A stretch of DNA of 64,000 nt from Pocillopora verrucosa (GCF_036669915.1 NC_089318.1:22167306-22231305); one strand, 5' to 3'; positions 34,656 to 48,080 are shown, counted from the stretch's first letter. Notes: generated by a model from the letters alone, not told the origin. Numbers and translations: made by a program.

Positions 34656-34663
34656 TATATAAA
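34656..34663 (+). promoter_or_regulatory. TATA box of first MMP gene
   Basis: TATATAAA lies 99 bp upstream of the ATG at 34755, leaving room for a 5' UTR of about 65-70 nt. It starts 265 bp after the end of the receptor array. Confidence 0.6.
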
Positions 34664-34754
34664 CACGGTATGGGATAGCTGTCAAAGTAACCGAGACGCC
34701 ACCGATCGCTGAGAAGACCACAAGAATATTATCTGTATTCTTTTATTGACCTCA

Positions 34755-37700
34755 ATGGGGCGATTTTTGCTTACAGTTTTGGCTCTTTGCACCCTAAATG
34801 CGTCTGTGCATGGGAAAGCTATTGTGAGTCCTAGAAAACAGGCTGAGCTTATGGTAAGTGGAGTTCAAATCTTAATACTTCGTATTATATATATATCAGG
34901 GAATAAACTCTTTTTGTCGCCTATATTGCACGTGTAAATCCTGATAATGATATTTGTATTGCAACTACTGGCTTCTTAGGAACATTAGAAATTTTATCTC
35001 CGACACAAAGCTATCGTTTGTAAATTGTTAGCGGTGTAATCCTTCGGTGGTTCCTCCTTCAACTTCGCCTGTCACGTACGAGTAATTGACGCCAAGTTGC
35101 ACTCATCTACCTCAAGGAATGCTCAAACAAAACTCACTTTTCCTCATTAAATTCCAAGTTTGTGAAACATCGAAAGAACACGATAGCAGAGAAAGGGATG
35201 GAAGTGTTCACAATCTACCACTGTGATGGTATGCAAACCTCGACTCGCAATTCGCACGCGACTCTATCAACAATAAATGAATAACTATCTAATTAAGGGC
35301 AATCGCTTCACAGCACATCAGTGAAGTTCTTGCCTAAGCACTTTAATCGCAAGAATCAAGAATAACATCTCCCAGCAAGTTTCCTTTGAGCTTATTGTGG
35401 CACTGCAATACACATGAGAACATAAGTTTCCACAATTCAAATTGATTGCCACCTCCAGGCAGAAATTTTGTCATTTTGCAGCATCAATTGACATGCAAAA
35501 TTCCCGCTGTGTCGACTGAATATGTTTTAATTATTTCCACACGACCCAAAAAAGGTTATCATAAAAGACATTTGGAATTTTCCGCAGACTTGTTAACGGA
35601 AGTAACCCCATCGAAACCAAGACAGAGTTTGGCTTGAACCGATGGAGTCACCTAACAAACTGGGATATTTTAATTTTTCCCCTTTTTTATATTTTCATCA
35701 TTAGATACTAATAGATACTGCGATATTTTATTTTATTTTTTGAACTAATTTCTGCAGGGTTCCTCTTCGAGATTGTTTCTGTTTCAGACGAACTTACGGT
35801 CCTGTTTCATTATCTCAGTCTCTTAACTGAAAGGGGAAAAAAAACCTTTCCATTTGCTGTAAGGGAAATTTGCTGTGACGGTATGAAGAGAAAGCTTACG
35901 AGACTGCGAACCTATTTACAGATAAAAAGTTTTGTATGCCGCACAGTTATGATACATTTCCAATGTCGATACAAATGGAAATTTTGGTTTATTATATTGT
36001 GTTCATAATGTACAGCAAATACATATTCACCCTGAGTGGTTTGCACTAGAGAAAAGATCGCGCTTATGAATTCCCATCAGCGCACGCATAAGAGAGAGAA
36101 ACGCGTGCGTGGAGAAAGAGAAGTTTCCTTTTTCCCATGCGCGCCCCTGATACTAGCGTTTTTTGTTTTTTTGCATCAGTCATTTAGACTTTTTAAAATT
36201 ACTTCTTTTCATTTTTTATGCCTTTATAAGTTCATACACATTTACTTCTTTTTTTTTTTTCTCCCGAAGGATTACATGGTAAGGTATGGATATCTGCATC
36301 AACCCGATCCCAGACTAGAAAAAGATCTTACCAACGACGATGTTACATTGGCCGTGAAAAATCTCCAACACATGAGGGGACTGGCAGAGACCGGAAGTCT
36401 TCAGGACCCTGACACTGCGGCTCTGGTAGACGTAAAGCGTTGTGCAGTGCCAGACTTTGGGCCATCGGATACCGCCAGGAGAAAGCGAAGATATGCTGTG
36501 CACGGAACGGTATGGAACAAAAAGGTACGTATTACTATCTGTATGAACACATGTTGCAACAATCTTATAACCACTGTAGCTATCCCTCAAAAGGCGTCCC
36601 CTGTAAAAGTTTTTAAGTCATTTTTGTGACGTCATGGTGCAAAACTGTCTAACCCTTGGATTCCTAGGATCCATGTCTCATTCTCATCTTTAGCTGTTAT
36701 GCATTTTCTTGTTGAGCAGTTAAAAGTATGATTTGCTTTTATGTCGAGATGACATCCTCTGACTAAAAACTCTTCGTTTATTCGTTTCACCTGCTGCTCA
36801 GTAGGGAAGAAAATCACAAAAAAATGCCATATGAACCCAAGAGTGAAAAAGGATAGTTAGGAATAGGGAAGATAAAAACCGATTGCTGAGCTAGAACACA
36901 ACTTTGGTTCACCCGGATTTAAAAAGTTGACTACCCAGGGTTTTTTTTTTATATAAATTAAACTAGAGCTAAACTATTTCTGGCACTGATCTGATAAAAA
37001 TATTTCTTAATTTCTCCCAACAGCTGTTAACCTACAGAATCGTCAACTACCCATCAGCAACCAAGCTTAAAGTTAAAGAAGTCGACGATACAATCAGGAA
37101 ATCTCTGGATTCGTGGTCAGCGGTCAGCCAAATAAAGTTCGAACGCATAACTGATAATAACACAGAAGCAGACATTATGATCAGTTTTGTGACTGGTTAC
37201 CACGGAGACAGCAGACCAGCGGATGGGCCCGGGAAAGAGCTGGCACACGCGTTTTTTCCTCTTGATAACAAAGGTGTGTTTAAACTTCTAAGAATTTTCA
37301 AATTTACTGATTCGAAATGATGTCTGCCTTTCAACCATTTTCCGTGATTTATCTCGATATATCGATGTATGCAAAGAAAAAAACTGTCACCACAGGTAGT
37401 CGCTTTATAGCCTTCGTAGAGCCCCCCCCCCCCCCATTCCCCAAGAAGAAACGTGTCACGTGTCTCCCTGAGGGAAGGGTTCGGCTGCAAGTAGTCGAAT
37501 TGTTTTAACAATTGATGTTTCCTTTAAGGTCTGGCAGGCGATCTTCATTTTGATAACGATGAAGAATTTGATATCAGTGGTAATCCAACCAAAGTGGATT
37601 TCAACTGGCTCTCGCTACACGAGCTCGGTCATAGCCTGGGACTAGACCATTCCTGGCACATTGACTCTGTCATGTTCCCGTTTTATCTGGGTTATGCTCC

Positions 37701-39569
37701 AGGTCTGAAACTTGATAAGGACGATGTGGAAGGAATTCAGCAGCTTTATGGTAAGGACCTGTCTTAACTCGACCACATCTTAACGTTGTTAGTGCTGGTG
37801 GGCACTACACCTTTGTTTTACCATCGATATCATGATTATTTCCATTATTATTTCATAGTCAATTTTCTTTTAAATGGAAACACTTTTCTTGTGATGTGAT
37901 GGTAAGGCAAGTATGTTGTTGTGGTGATTGCTACCGTCAATCGACGTAGCAAGTTGTAGACGTAAGATTATCAGCGGGTTAAGCATACAAAAAAAAAACC
38001 TTCTTAGCCACGATGGTAGTTGTGTGGTCGTTCGAAATTAAATATTTTTAAAAAAATCTTTCTTTCCCAAGCTTTTATCTCCTACCTGTGCCCAAACAAA
38101 TTGGCTATAATTACGTAGCTTTCATCGCATTTGGAAACACTTTTTGATTTTTTTCCATCTTCACTTTCGTCGATGTAACATTTTTTTAACGATTTTATTG
38201 CCACCAGGTAAACCAGAAGTGGACCTTGTCACTCCTACTCCCCACACTAATCCTACACAGCCTCCTGGGATACCAGATTTTTGTTCCCTGGAAAAACTTG
38301 ACGCCATGGTTATGACAAAAGACAAGAAAACGTACGCTTTTAGCGGCGCGTTTTTCACGGAGGTCTCTGATAAAGGGGCTGGTAAAGTTAAGAAAATAAA
38401 AGACCATTGGCCAGGACTAGAGGATGGCATCGACGCTGCAGTTACCAGACGACAAAATGGATGGACATACTTTTTCAAGGGCACAAAGTAAGTTAATAAA
38501 TCATCAGTTTTCAACTGAGAGTCGAGAATAACCCTTAATTTCCATGATTTTGCTTTACTTCACACTTTGTGATTAGTTGAAAAATTTGCGCTATATTCTC
38601 GACCAAAGAGACGAAAAACTACGGCCAGTCTCGACTTGAGCGTTCATGATTTGCCATGTCTCAGGCTGTTGCATGTTGACTCATTCGGTCAGTAGCGACA
38701 CTCAACTGGAAAGAAATCTATAAAAATACTCATACAGTAAAAACCCTGCATGTTATGCAAGAGGTGAATAATCCTTTGCACCCGTTGGTTATACGAGGAG
38801 GATATCGTCCAGTGGAGCTCGATCAAATTACAGTATCTCCTCAAGAACATGTCCTTCAGGCGATTTAAACAGTGGTACCCTGCGTGAAAAATCGCAATTA
38901 AAATGCATGCAAATCATTTATCTTCTTAACTTAGACAGATTACTTTATCTCCGCCGGAATGAATGGCTTAATCATTCCTACAATCTGAATTAGTTTTCGC
39001 TGTTCTCATTCTTCACAAGGAAGATTTTGATGATAATCGATACCTTTTTTGTTTTATTTAACAGATTATGGATCTTAAAGAACAAACACTTAATACGAGG
39101 ACCAATAGACATCACTGTTCCACATAAAGATGGTGGGATGGGCCTTCCGAAGGAACTGTACAACATGGATGCCGCTGTCGAATGGGCTGGGAACGGGCGC
39201 ATGTATTTCTTCAAGGGGGAGGACTATTGGCGTTATAACTTTTATCGACGAAGGGTCGACTATGGGTACCCCAAGAAAATCTCCAAAGCCTGGCTTAATG
39301 TTCCGAGTGATCTGAACGCTGCCTTACAGTGGAAGAATGGCAAAACATATTTCTTGAAAGGGAAGAGCTATTACGCTTTGAAACGTCGAGGAAGACCACG
39401 GGTTGATTCTGGATATCCCAAGGATATTTCCACCTACTGGATGGGATGTAGCCAAGAGGGACTTATCAGGGGAAAGATTTCCCCTGGGAAATCGTCTTCC
39501 TTCTCTGTTTTACCGAATACTCTTGTCTTGCTGGGAAGCATGCTAACTTGGTTAAGACTTTATCAGTAG
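34755..39569 (+). CDS. Matrix metalloproteinase, GPI/MT-type (MMP-a)
   Basis: Six exons: 34755-34853, 36270-36524, 37024-37273, 37529-37750, 38208-38487 and 39065-39569. All boundaries obey GT-AG and keep frame, giving 536 residues. A signal peptide (about 1-20) precedes the propeptide with cysteine switch RCAVPDFG (C91). A furin site RRKRR follows at 103-107. The catalytic domain has the zinc site HELGHSLGLDH (232-242) and Met-turn M250. A Pro-rich hinge leads to a four-bladed hemopexin domain closed by two cysteines. The tail (FSVLPNTLVLLGSMLTWL and four more residues) is hydrophobic with almost no cytoplasmic part, suggesting a GPI-anchor signal as in vertebrate MMP17/MMP25. It should be a furin-activated, cell-surface zinc endopeptidase of extracellular matrix. 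The earlier in-frame TTG at 34746 is not the start. Confidence 0.95.
37421..37435. repeat. Poly-C tract in MMP-a intron 3
   Basis: A run of about 15 C in the intron that the second MMP gene lacks. Confidence 0.8.
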
Positions 39570-39633
39570 TGAGCTGAGCTCAATGGAGATATGAACAACA
39601 GGAGTTCGAGAAAGATTCAGGTTTAAGAACTGT

Positions 39634-39639
39634 AATAAA
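39634..39639 (+). terminator. Polyadenylation signal of MMP-a
   Basis: AATAAA 65 nt after the stop codon. Confidence 0.5.
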
Positions 39640-40145
39640 ACTCTCTGGAGTGGCTCTACAAAGAATATAGGAAAACAAATAGGTAAAAAATGATTCGTAG
39701 GAAAATATTCTGATGTACATTTCGAGGACGTCATCTCACTAATACTACAGATATTTAATTATTCTCACATGCATGTAATATTTTCTTCACTTTTGTGAGA
39801 AAATTTGAAAATCAAGTTAGTTGAGTCCATGTAAAATAACATGTATATTCTTGTGTATAGCATTTAAAAACTTGGAACAAATATTATCGAATTTGTTATA
39901 TAGTTGTATGTTATCTATTCCGTCCTAAAAAAACTGAAAAATTAAAAATTAGCTTTCATGTATATTCTTGTAATACTTGTTTGACTGCACGATATTGTTT
40001 TGTTTTCGTTGAGAAAGTACCGAAAATAAATTCCAGGCATTTTTAATCAATGATTCCACAATCATTTCTCCGATGATAAGAGTTGTGTTGATTTAAAAAA
40101 AAAAAAAAAAAAACTAAACTACATATTCTCGTGCTGGGAAGCAAA

Positions 40146-40440
40146 CTAGGATTTTTGTCCATCGGATATTGGAAATGATGAATCAATGACCAGACCTTCG
40201 CGAGGTCGATAGCTGTGTTCAGCTTGTCCATTTGAATTGCTTGGATTTTGAATAAGCTTGAGCGAGTACCAATCGAACTCGCATAAGACATCATACTTGC
40301 CCGGAAAGTTCCATATCGTGAAAAGAAAGTTCCCATCTTCCAAATAAGGTCACGTAACCTTCGGGCAGTCTTTTCGTAGAAATGTTATATTTTAACGTTG
40401 GATTCTGTGATGATGCCGGCTTATCATGGCTCCCTAGTTG
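40146..40440 (-). pseudogene. Unidentified minus-strand coding remnant
   Basis: The minus strand encodes EDGNFLFTIWNFPGKYDVL followed by CEFDWYSLKL and a C-terminal stretch ending SFPISDGQKS at a TAG (40146). The upstream part (NPTLKYNISTKRLPEGYVT) is coding-like but in another frame, so a frameshift lies near 40335-40345, and further upstream a stop appears. It resembles the C-terminal end of a protein gene that has decayed. The family is not recognised, and a spliced functional gene cannot be excluded. Confidence 0.45.
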
Positions 40441-40499
40441 GTCGGAGTTTAAAAATTTACGATGTGAAACTTTTTGAGATAAAAAGTCTCAGTAATTAG

Positions 40500-43400
40500 C
40501 ATTTTCAAACCACGGACATTAGTCTTTTGCCTTTATTTCTGCGGCTTCACTTTATTTCCTGTATCGTGGCCTTTTCAGTGAAAATTTTCTGGTATAAGTT
40601 TAGATCATGATTATGTCTTTAAGTGCCCAGCTGTGTCAGCTGCGCTGTTAATCCAATTTTATCGCTTCTAACTTAAATTGTAACAATACAAGGAGGAGCT
40701 GAATACGTTTGACTCAGACAAAATTTTCCCATAAGTATCGTAGTAAAATTGAACAAGAAATCCATTCCTGAAACATGAGTTTTCAATTATATAGCTATAA
40801 ACATACACTTGCATAATATAAATCCGTGTTTAAACATTTTCTCATTTCCCGGATTTAAAGAACCACTATCAACAAATGATAAACATAAGGGGGGACACAT
40901 TTTGAACTAGCATCGCAAACTAGGTCATGTGTTTCGACGATGATGGGCTTTTTATGATTGTGTCACTGTTGGTTGCAAACTCTCGCCTTTTATTAACTGA
41001 CAAAAAGGCATGCTCTGACAGAAATCAGTTGGTAATGTAAAACATGGCAAGATAAAAACCAGACACATTTTCGTGATGTTTTCTTAAAATTCAACAATTC
41101 GATGAGAGGCGACAACCTGGAAACAATCCAACAATGAGGCAGACTTAATTTAAGATTTCCTTCGTTTTGTTTTAAAACATTTGCAAGGCTGAATCCAAAC
41201 TTTTTGTGGTTTTATAGCAATTACTTAGCAGTTACGACCGGATGTTACTTAGAATTAAAAATTCTGGTACAGAGAGCCTAAATTAGATTTCATCGTGCCA
41301 CATAATTGAAGCACTCGACATTCCTGAGTAAAAAATCAAATTCACCAGTTCGGATAACTTTTTGATCAAAATCATGTCATAAACGATATTGATCTACTTC
41401 ATTCTACAAATGTACTCTTTTAAAATAATCTGGAGCACTGTACATAAACGAAAACAAACTTCAGAATCACGGAATTCAGTCACTAAAGAAAAGCAGCATA
41501 CTTTTTGCGTAATGTGCGCGAGATTTTAACTTGCGAGGAGGACGAGGAGCCCACGCGAAGGGAAGCTAGCCCTCGAAAAACGAGTTAATGCGCAGGGAAC
41601 GCGCTGAGAGCAGGAACCAATGGGCTTAGTGTATTCCAACTCGTTTACTCCACGCAACCTTCGGTGAAAACAATTTTAATTAGTACTGTTCTCAGTGAAC
41701 CTCAGGTCTATTGTTTTTAATAAAGAAAGAGTCTATCTTGAAGGACAAATTTATGTCACCGTAAAAACAGAGGAAAACTTACGAATGAAGCTAATTCAGG
41801 TGTGTTTTAAATACATAGCTATAATGGGTTTTCAGCTCAAATTAATCCCCTCTCTTTCAGTTGGAAGATTCCCTCTATATTTAGTTAAAATAGCCAGCCG
41901 ATGTCAGCTTAAGCGGTTGACGACGTTCGATTCGGGAGATCATCAGCTAATAACGCCATTGTATATTGTCTCATTAACGATATAAACGGTTCTCGGCCGT
42001 TGAAAAACATTTTTCATATATTTTTGCACTGCATTGGTGCTCTCCAGGCTGAATATCTCCTAGATGAGGTTACATGAGAGTACACCACGATTTTCGGACA
42101 TGCTTGCACATTAAGTGGCAAATGTTAATACTCTGTAGATTGCACGATTCGAAGTACAAAATAGAAAAAAGGTTACTTTAAAAAAATTCAACAAAATAAA
42201 ATGTTCAATATACCATACATCGACATGGTAACAGTACAAAGTTGACATAACACTATTAAAGTTCAGCCAGTTTGTTATTCGCAGTACATACAAGAACTCA
42301 TCTCAAGAATTTTTGACTTCTCGCTTGCAATTTACTTGTGTTCTGGTGATCTGTACGCCATGAACTCAAATTGTGTAAACATCAGTCTTTCGCAAAAGAA
42401 TGTTGTCAGCCGGCCAACACTGACAGTCATTGAATCTCTTCAAAACGATTCCGACGTCAAAGTCAACAGGGAGTAACAGTACTGTCAACTGTAAAGACGT
42501 GTAAAATGTTTAGTCAGATCAGTATATAGTATGAGTTCTCTTCGGAAAAAAGGAAAACCGTAAAGACGTAAGAAACGTTTTTTTAATTAATTTTCCGTTT
42601 GACGCAACTGTAGAATGTGCGCGTGGTGGCTTAGCGAAATAATATCTGCTTAAGAGCTTAAGCAGGTACCGAGCTGTTCGAGCTCCGAGCAGACCAACGA
42701 CTTTAAAGTTCATGTGAGTCCTCTTTTGGAAAAAGGAAAACAACAAAGAAACAATCTTTTTTAAAATTTCCGTTTTACACAACCGCAACGAGTCACGGAA
42801 AGGTGAATCGTATATTAGCTTAGAGGCTAAGGAAGCTAAATTGTTTGTGCTTGGAACAAACCAATGCGTCAGGAAAACTTCGATGACTTTTAATGATCAC
42901 GAACGTGATACATTTCATAAAACGCAGAATTCCCTAATTATTCACTTTTTCATAACATATCTATACCACATTTCTTACTAAAACCACGAACACTTCACTA
43001 ACATACGAGTAGGGCCACTTTACTGCTGTTTAAACGACGTTTAACGATCCCCCCGCTCCCCAAAGGAGATGACCAGTGTCTCCCTAACACCGTAATACAA
43101 CAATAATGGTTTACGATGATCATGTGAACACCTTTAATAGTAAAGCAGAGCTCCCTCGTTCGTTGAGTTTATTTTTTTGTTGTGATATATTCAGCCGACA
43201 AAATAAGTTTTTTTTTTCAGACACATACTTCGTGTTCGTGTAGGATACTAATGGAATATAATGCGTTTCAGTGAACTGCTAAAGCGACTGTAGGCCGTGG
43301 CTAACGCGGCTGTGTTAAGTTGGTTTCTGGCCAATGAAAACATTCCCTTTTAAGTCCAAACTCAGTTAGTTGGGTGTGATAAGATTTTCCGCAAAGTTTC

Positions 43401-46400
43401 TAAGATTATTCTGGCTATATTTAAATGAAGACGAAATCTGTTCATTATACGACGAAAACTGAAGAATTTATTGTGAATTTCCCTCATTCTGGAACATTAT
43501 AGACTACCGGATATAATTGTCCTTAAACTTGATATTACGCGTACAGTCTTGCAAAGTTTGGTTCCCCGCCAATATTATCGTCACTGACCTCCAATATTCG
43601 TCAATAAGTGTCGCCAGGTCAGGGTAAATAAACTTTGGTTGAATATCATGGACCAAGAAATGAGAAACTTGATATTTATCACGCGTGGGCCTTGAAAAAC
43701 GCTAGATGTACTTTCGACATTTTTGAAACTTGGCAAGGGTAAATGAGCTTGACTTTAATTACGTGCATTCAGTGGAATGAAGTGTCGATGAATCGAATCA
43801 ATCTTTAGACCGGCTGATCTAGATAAGACCATATATTAAGGATAATAGCCCGCACTACCGAAAACGTGTCTAAGATTTTGAGCATAAAGGGAAAAAAGCA
43901 GAAAGACAAACTCGGAAAACAAAGCCGATATAGATGACATTTAATTGGTGCTTTACCTTTCCCCATCATCTTAAACTGGATTGATTTGACAATCAATGAA
44001 TCGCTCTAATTGAATACTAAGTCTCTTAACCTTCCCTGGTTTTTGTTTTACAGCTTTTCTCTTGGTAGGAAGGTAATGCGAGGCCCTTGAATTTTCTTTA
44101 CTCTCAATATTTAAGTCGATGTAAAGATTCAACTAGCTAAGTTGAACAGTTCTCTCAGAGAAACGTTAAAAAGGCATGTCGGTCTTGTAAACGGAACCCG
44201 TGACTTAATTACTCCGCAATTTGATCAGGTTCTCGAAAGCATAACTATCGAGATTACTTAAGCTTTCCGAGTTCCTTCAGTGCGTTCAAGCGCCTTCCTT
44301 ACAACAGTAACAACTAAAAAAGGAATTTTGTCGATAACTTACAAGATTTTCTGTGGCAAAGTAACGGAAAACCACTATAAGTGGGAGGTGTACCCTATGT
44401 CTCTGTTAAAGTGAACTGATCGAGCCTTATATGGTAGCGAAAACACCCACTGTTCGCAAGCGTTACGAACAACCATGACCATAAACCCCCGAAGTTAGCA
44501 AAGTTATTGAACGAGAAACCGCTATTTCCCTGAACTGTTGTTAACTGTTCTAGAGTTTCCGGTTTTTGATATAACAGTGTATAATTCATGACTTCAATTT
44601 TTCTTTCAATAATTCTCGTGTTCATGGCATTCTCAGCGGAGAGCTGAAAACTGTCAAAGTCATCAGCAGGTTTCCTAATTAGTCATCGTGGTTCCAGCGC
44701 TATTTCACACCAGTTTCTAAATATTTTAGTATCGGATAACGATCTCAAAGCTAGGCACAACGTTGAGATTGATCATTACTTAGAATTGAGACAGTCGGTC
44801 TGGGAAGTCAATATTTCAAATAGTATCGTCGATACACGGCCTCGAGCCGGAGAAAACGTTAAATTTGATTTAATGCAAATTCGGGAATTTTCTGTAAAGT
44901 TTTGAGCCCCTTCATCAGAACGGTTTACATGTCCGAAGCCTGAAGGCAAATATTTAGAGGCCCAAAGAGTCGGATTATCAAAACAAAACAAACCAGTTTT
45001 AAAAAGTTGTCACGTCTTCCTGTTTTTCAATTTAAGAGAGCTGAGTCAGTTTTCATCGCCAAGGACCTCCTACAACGGAGATTTTCAACAAGCAGTTGAT
45101 TTCTGATAAAAATTTCAGCCTTGAATGCAAATACTAGGGCTTTTCCGTTCCAAGCGGCTTTCACTATGTCAAAAGTATTCTATTAAATACGGTTTTTTTT
45201 TTTTTACATTTGCGGCAGCTTATCAGTGCCAACTTGAAAAGAAATCTACTAAGTACTTTCCTTGCCCTATCAGTTTTTTTCAAAATTTAATCGCATTAAA
45301 CTATAAACAAACAGGATTAAAATAAACAGAAAATGAATAACCACATGGACAGTAAAAGTACATGAACATATGGGCATTTACAGTTTTAAAGGATGATCAG
45401 CTGGGTTGGGAGAATGTTAAATTCCGAAAACAGCTACCACAAATGTGAAAATGTCTCAAAATAGAATAAGAGAGATGACAAATTTTGGGCTTGGTCAGTT
45501 AAACAAAGAAAATTCATTTTGTCCGAAGCATGGGGGCAAGGAGAATCTGATCAAGCATGACAAATTCTAATCTCCCACCCACGACGAGAATTGGGGCGCG
45601 AAATCCGAATGCCTACCTTTTGTTTAGGGATACTAAGATTATTTGTCTTCCCTTCGCAACAAAATAAATAACACCTTTCTTTAAAATTAAAGTTTCAAAT
45701 TATGACATTCAAATTATTTAATTCCTTTGGAAGACGTAACGATCAATTTATGGGAGGAAAACTTCCCACGTGTTGTGTCAGCAGAATTCGAGGTGATGGT
45801 ATTCAAACCAACGAAAAGAACTAATTTTGTCACCTTCCTCATTTAAATGTAAAATTGCTATGATGACCTTATTTCTTGAAAATTAGTTGATATAAACCGG
45901 GTAAATATTCAAAAGTAAAAACCCACAAGACCAATTCTGTAAATTCATCCAAGATAATTCCATAAATTCAATAACAAAATTCTTAAAAAACCACATATCG
46001 TACTTAACGATGATCGTGTTGCGGTCGGACAACGTACTCCGCCATTTCCGAGAGGGTTTGTATGATGAAGATTAATCAGTTTCAACAAGAGCGAGACTGG
46101 TATGCGGTCCGATAACTTTCAATTAGTTCGTGTCAATAGCCTGTTGAACGTGATTGAGACCAAGAATGCCATTTTACAGGAATTTTATCAATGCTAGTGA
46201 GCAATGTATCGAACGTGATCCAGTATTGTATTTTGTATATTGTTGATCAGTTTACAAAAGCATGATTTCAAAAATTGTTTTAATTTTTTGTTTTCACACA
46301 AGGTGAACGTGTTCCATCCGGAAATGATATGAACACTAAAGACTAAATGACACATACATTTCGGAATTACATGGCTTCCAGAGAGACCCCTACTACTGGT

Positions 46401-46500
46401 CACGGTTTAACTGCGGTGACTGCTTAAGAGACACAACTCCAAAGATCATGATTATTAAAAATAATATTCACATGGTTGGATATCTGTGCATAAGCACCGC
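40500..46500. other. Intergenic DNA between the MMP genes
   Basis: No exon, RNA gene or complete element could be supported in this stretch apart from a diverged duplication at 42531-42885. Short open frames here have no coding character that I can see. Confidence 0.5.
42531..42885. repeat. Diverged tandem duplication, about 182-bp period
   Basis: The copies at about 42531-42710 and 42713-42885 share gagt(t/c)ctctt, ggaaaaaggaaaac, ttccgttt, then agcttagaggct- and agaccaa-like words in the same order. Confidence 0.6.
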
Positions 46501-46505
46501 ACGTA

Positions 46506-46666
46506 CTGTATCAGTTAAACCAGATGCCATGGCTATAACAAAATTAATCAACGCTTTCTTTAAAAAAATTATGTGGCTAATCGATCAGCCAAAGGTTAAT
46601 AACCTTTTTGTTTTGACTGAGTTTTCTTTTGACCCAAATCTCATCACCGTAATCGCCGCAGCAAAT
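46506..46666 (+). pseudogene. Decayed hemopexin exon of a third MMP
   Basis: The translation VKPDAMAITKLINAFFKKIM, followed by WLID, aligns with VKPDAMVTTADKKTYAFNGQ followed by HFWEIRD of the second MMP, sharing VKPDAM, AF, W and I. Further on FDPNLITVIAAAN aligns with WPDLEENIDAAY. The spacing matches blades 1-2 of the hemopexin exon (50636-50894). Flanking splice sites and neighbouring exons are not recognisable, and aspartates and glycines of the domain are lost. It is a relic on the same strand, between the two live genes. Confidence 0.65.
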
Positions 46667-48022
46667 TAATAGAAACAGTGGAATTGAAGAACTTAGCCAA
46701 ACAACAGCAACCAAAATACTTGTGATACGCGCTTTAATGGTCGCATCTCAGCGCTCTGATCAAGGCAATCTGAATTTGTCTCTGCTCAACCTTAAAAAAA
46801 AGAAATGTTTAACATGGAATATTATCCAGCAGTGATATCTTACAAAGATCGTTATGACATGTTTATATTGGACACCTATTACTCGTAACTTGAGTTAAAG
46901 AAACTGAAAGAGGAAATAACGTCGTAGATCATAATCTTTACCCCATATCACGTACAAGTTTTCCGTGCAGCCTTGTTTATCAACGCTAACTTTTAAAATC
47001 TCATAAAATTACACGGTGCATTGAGTAAAATGAAAACTTAAATTTTGACTCGTGCATTAAGTCTGGAAATATCGAGAAAGTGCTAAGCGATATTAGGGTC
47101 GAACTATTATTAATCAGCAGCGGACCTTTCTCGCGATGCAAGAGAATTTGAACTAGGGTATCATGAAATGAAAGGTGATTAGTAAACAGTAATTCTGTCT
47201 CTAAACCCCTTTACTTGAGCTAAACGGATTGAACTCAGGTCACGCTTAACCAGGTCAACTTGATGACATGCAAAACATGTTGCGTAATAACGTGACACGT
47301 TCTCGCGAGCGGGTGGGCAGTATATTCAAGCGCAAAAAAGCGCATTTTTTCAGCTCCTACCTTAAACTCATCTTGGCTTTCCTTTAATGGAAATTTGATG
47401 GAAACAAAACTGAATTTGCTAACTCACTTAAGCAAACTTAACCTTTCTATGAGGTTGAGCCCGACTTGTCTAGACCAAACAATAAACACAATTACAACTT
47501 GAACAAAGACAATGAAATTTTTGCACTCCTTATGCCCGACGTCATGCAAATGTACACAAAAAGCAAAAGTATGGTATGCAAAGTTGATAAAAAAAAGTGT
47601 CAGCTCTTGCCGGTTTGTTATGACTTGCTGAGTTATGTTGACGAATGAGAAGCACAGGCATGTGGTCAGCCAAGGTGACTTTTCGATTACCAGATGTTTT
47701 CGTAGCCTGGCAATAAAGTCCTCCGCTTTCACACCTGATTGATTTCCATGAAACCAGTTGGTTTTCAAAAAGCCAAGAGGATTTTTCCCGTCTTATTTCG
47801 ATTTGATTTGATATATTTATCACTTATTATTATTGGTAAGTTATCGAGATTTGTTTCTTAAAAAGAAAAGTTGTTTTTAAGGACTTCTTAGTACCATGTC
47901 CTTAAAAAGCGATGCGGATTTCTGATTGGAATAAACTTGGACGAAGCAGCTTTCTTGGAATGAACTAGGAAAGACAACACACGCGTGCGGCTTACGGCAC
48001 GGAATTCCGCTGTCCGCCCCTG

Positions 48023-48030
48023 TGACGTCA
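48023..48030. promoter_or_regulatory. CRE-like element in MMP-b promoter
   Basis: A perfect palindromic TGACGTCA 43 bp upstream of the TATA box, followed by a second GACGTC half-match 4 bp later. This is the consensus for CREB/ATF family factors. Function is inferred from position only. Confidence 0.55.
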
Positions 48031-48072
48031 TAAGGACGTCAGAAGGGGGCAATCACCACAGGGGTTTAAACG

Positions 48073-48080
48073 TATAAAAG
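48073..48080 (+). promoter_or_regulatory. TATA box of second MMP gene
   Basis: TATAAAAG, 128 bp upstream of the ATG at 48201. Confidence 0.65.

Noticed and set aside
36036-36269. Upstream extension of the second MMP-a exon into an ATG-less frame
   Set aside because: The sequence before 36270 is a T-rich intron with an acceptor at cccgaag; the MMP propeptide homology begins at DYMVRYGY.
41695-41985. 96-codon plus-strand frame
   Set aside because: No domain, no splice sites that make sense and no coding-like composition.
47424-47823. Two overlapping minus-strand frames of 93-114 codons
   Set aside because: Hydrophobic but without a recognisable family, splice context or promoter; could be chance in AT-rich DNA.
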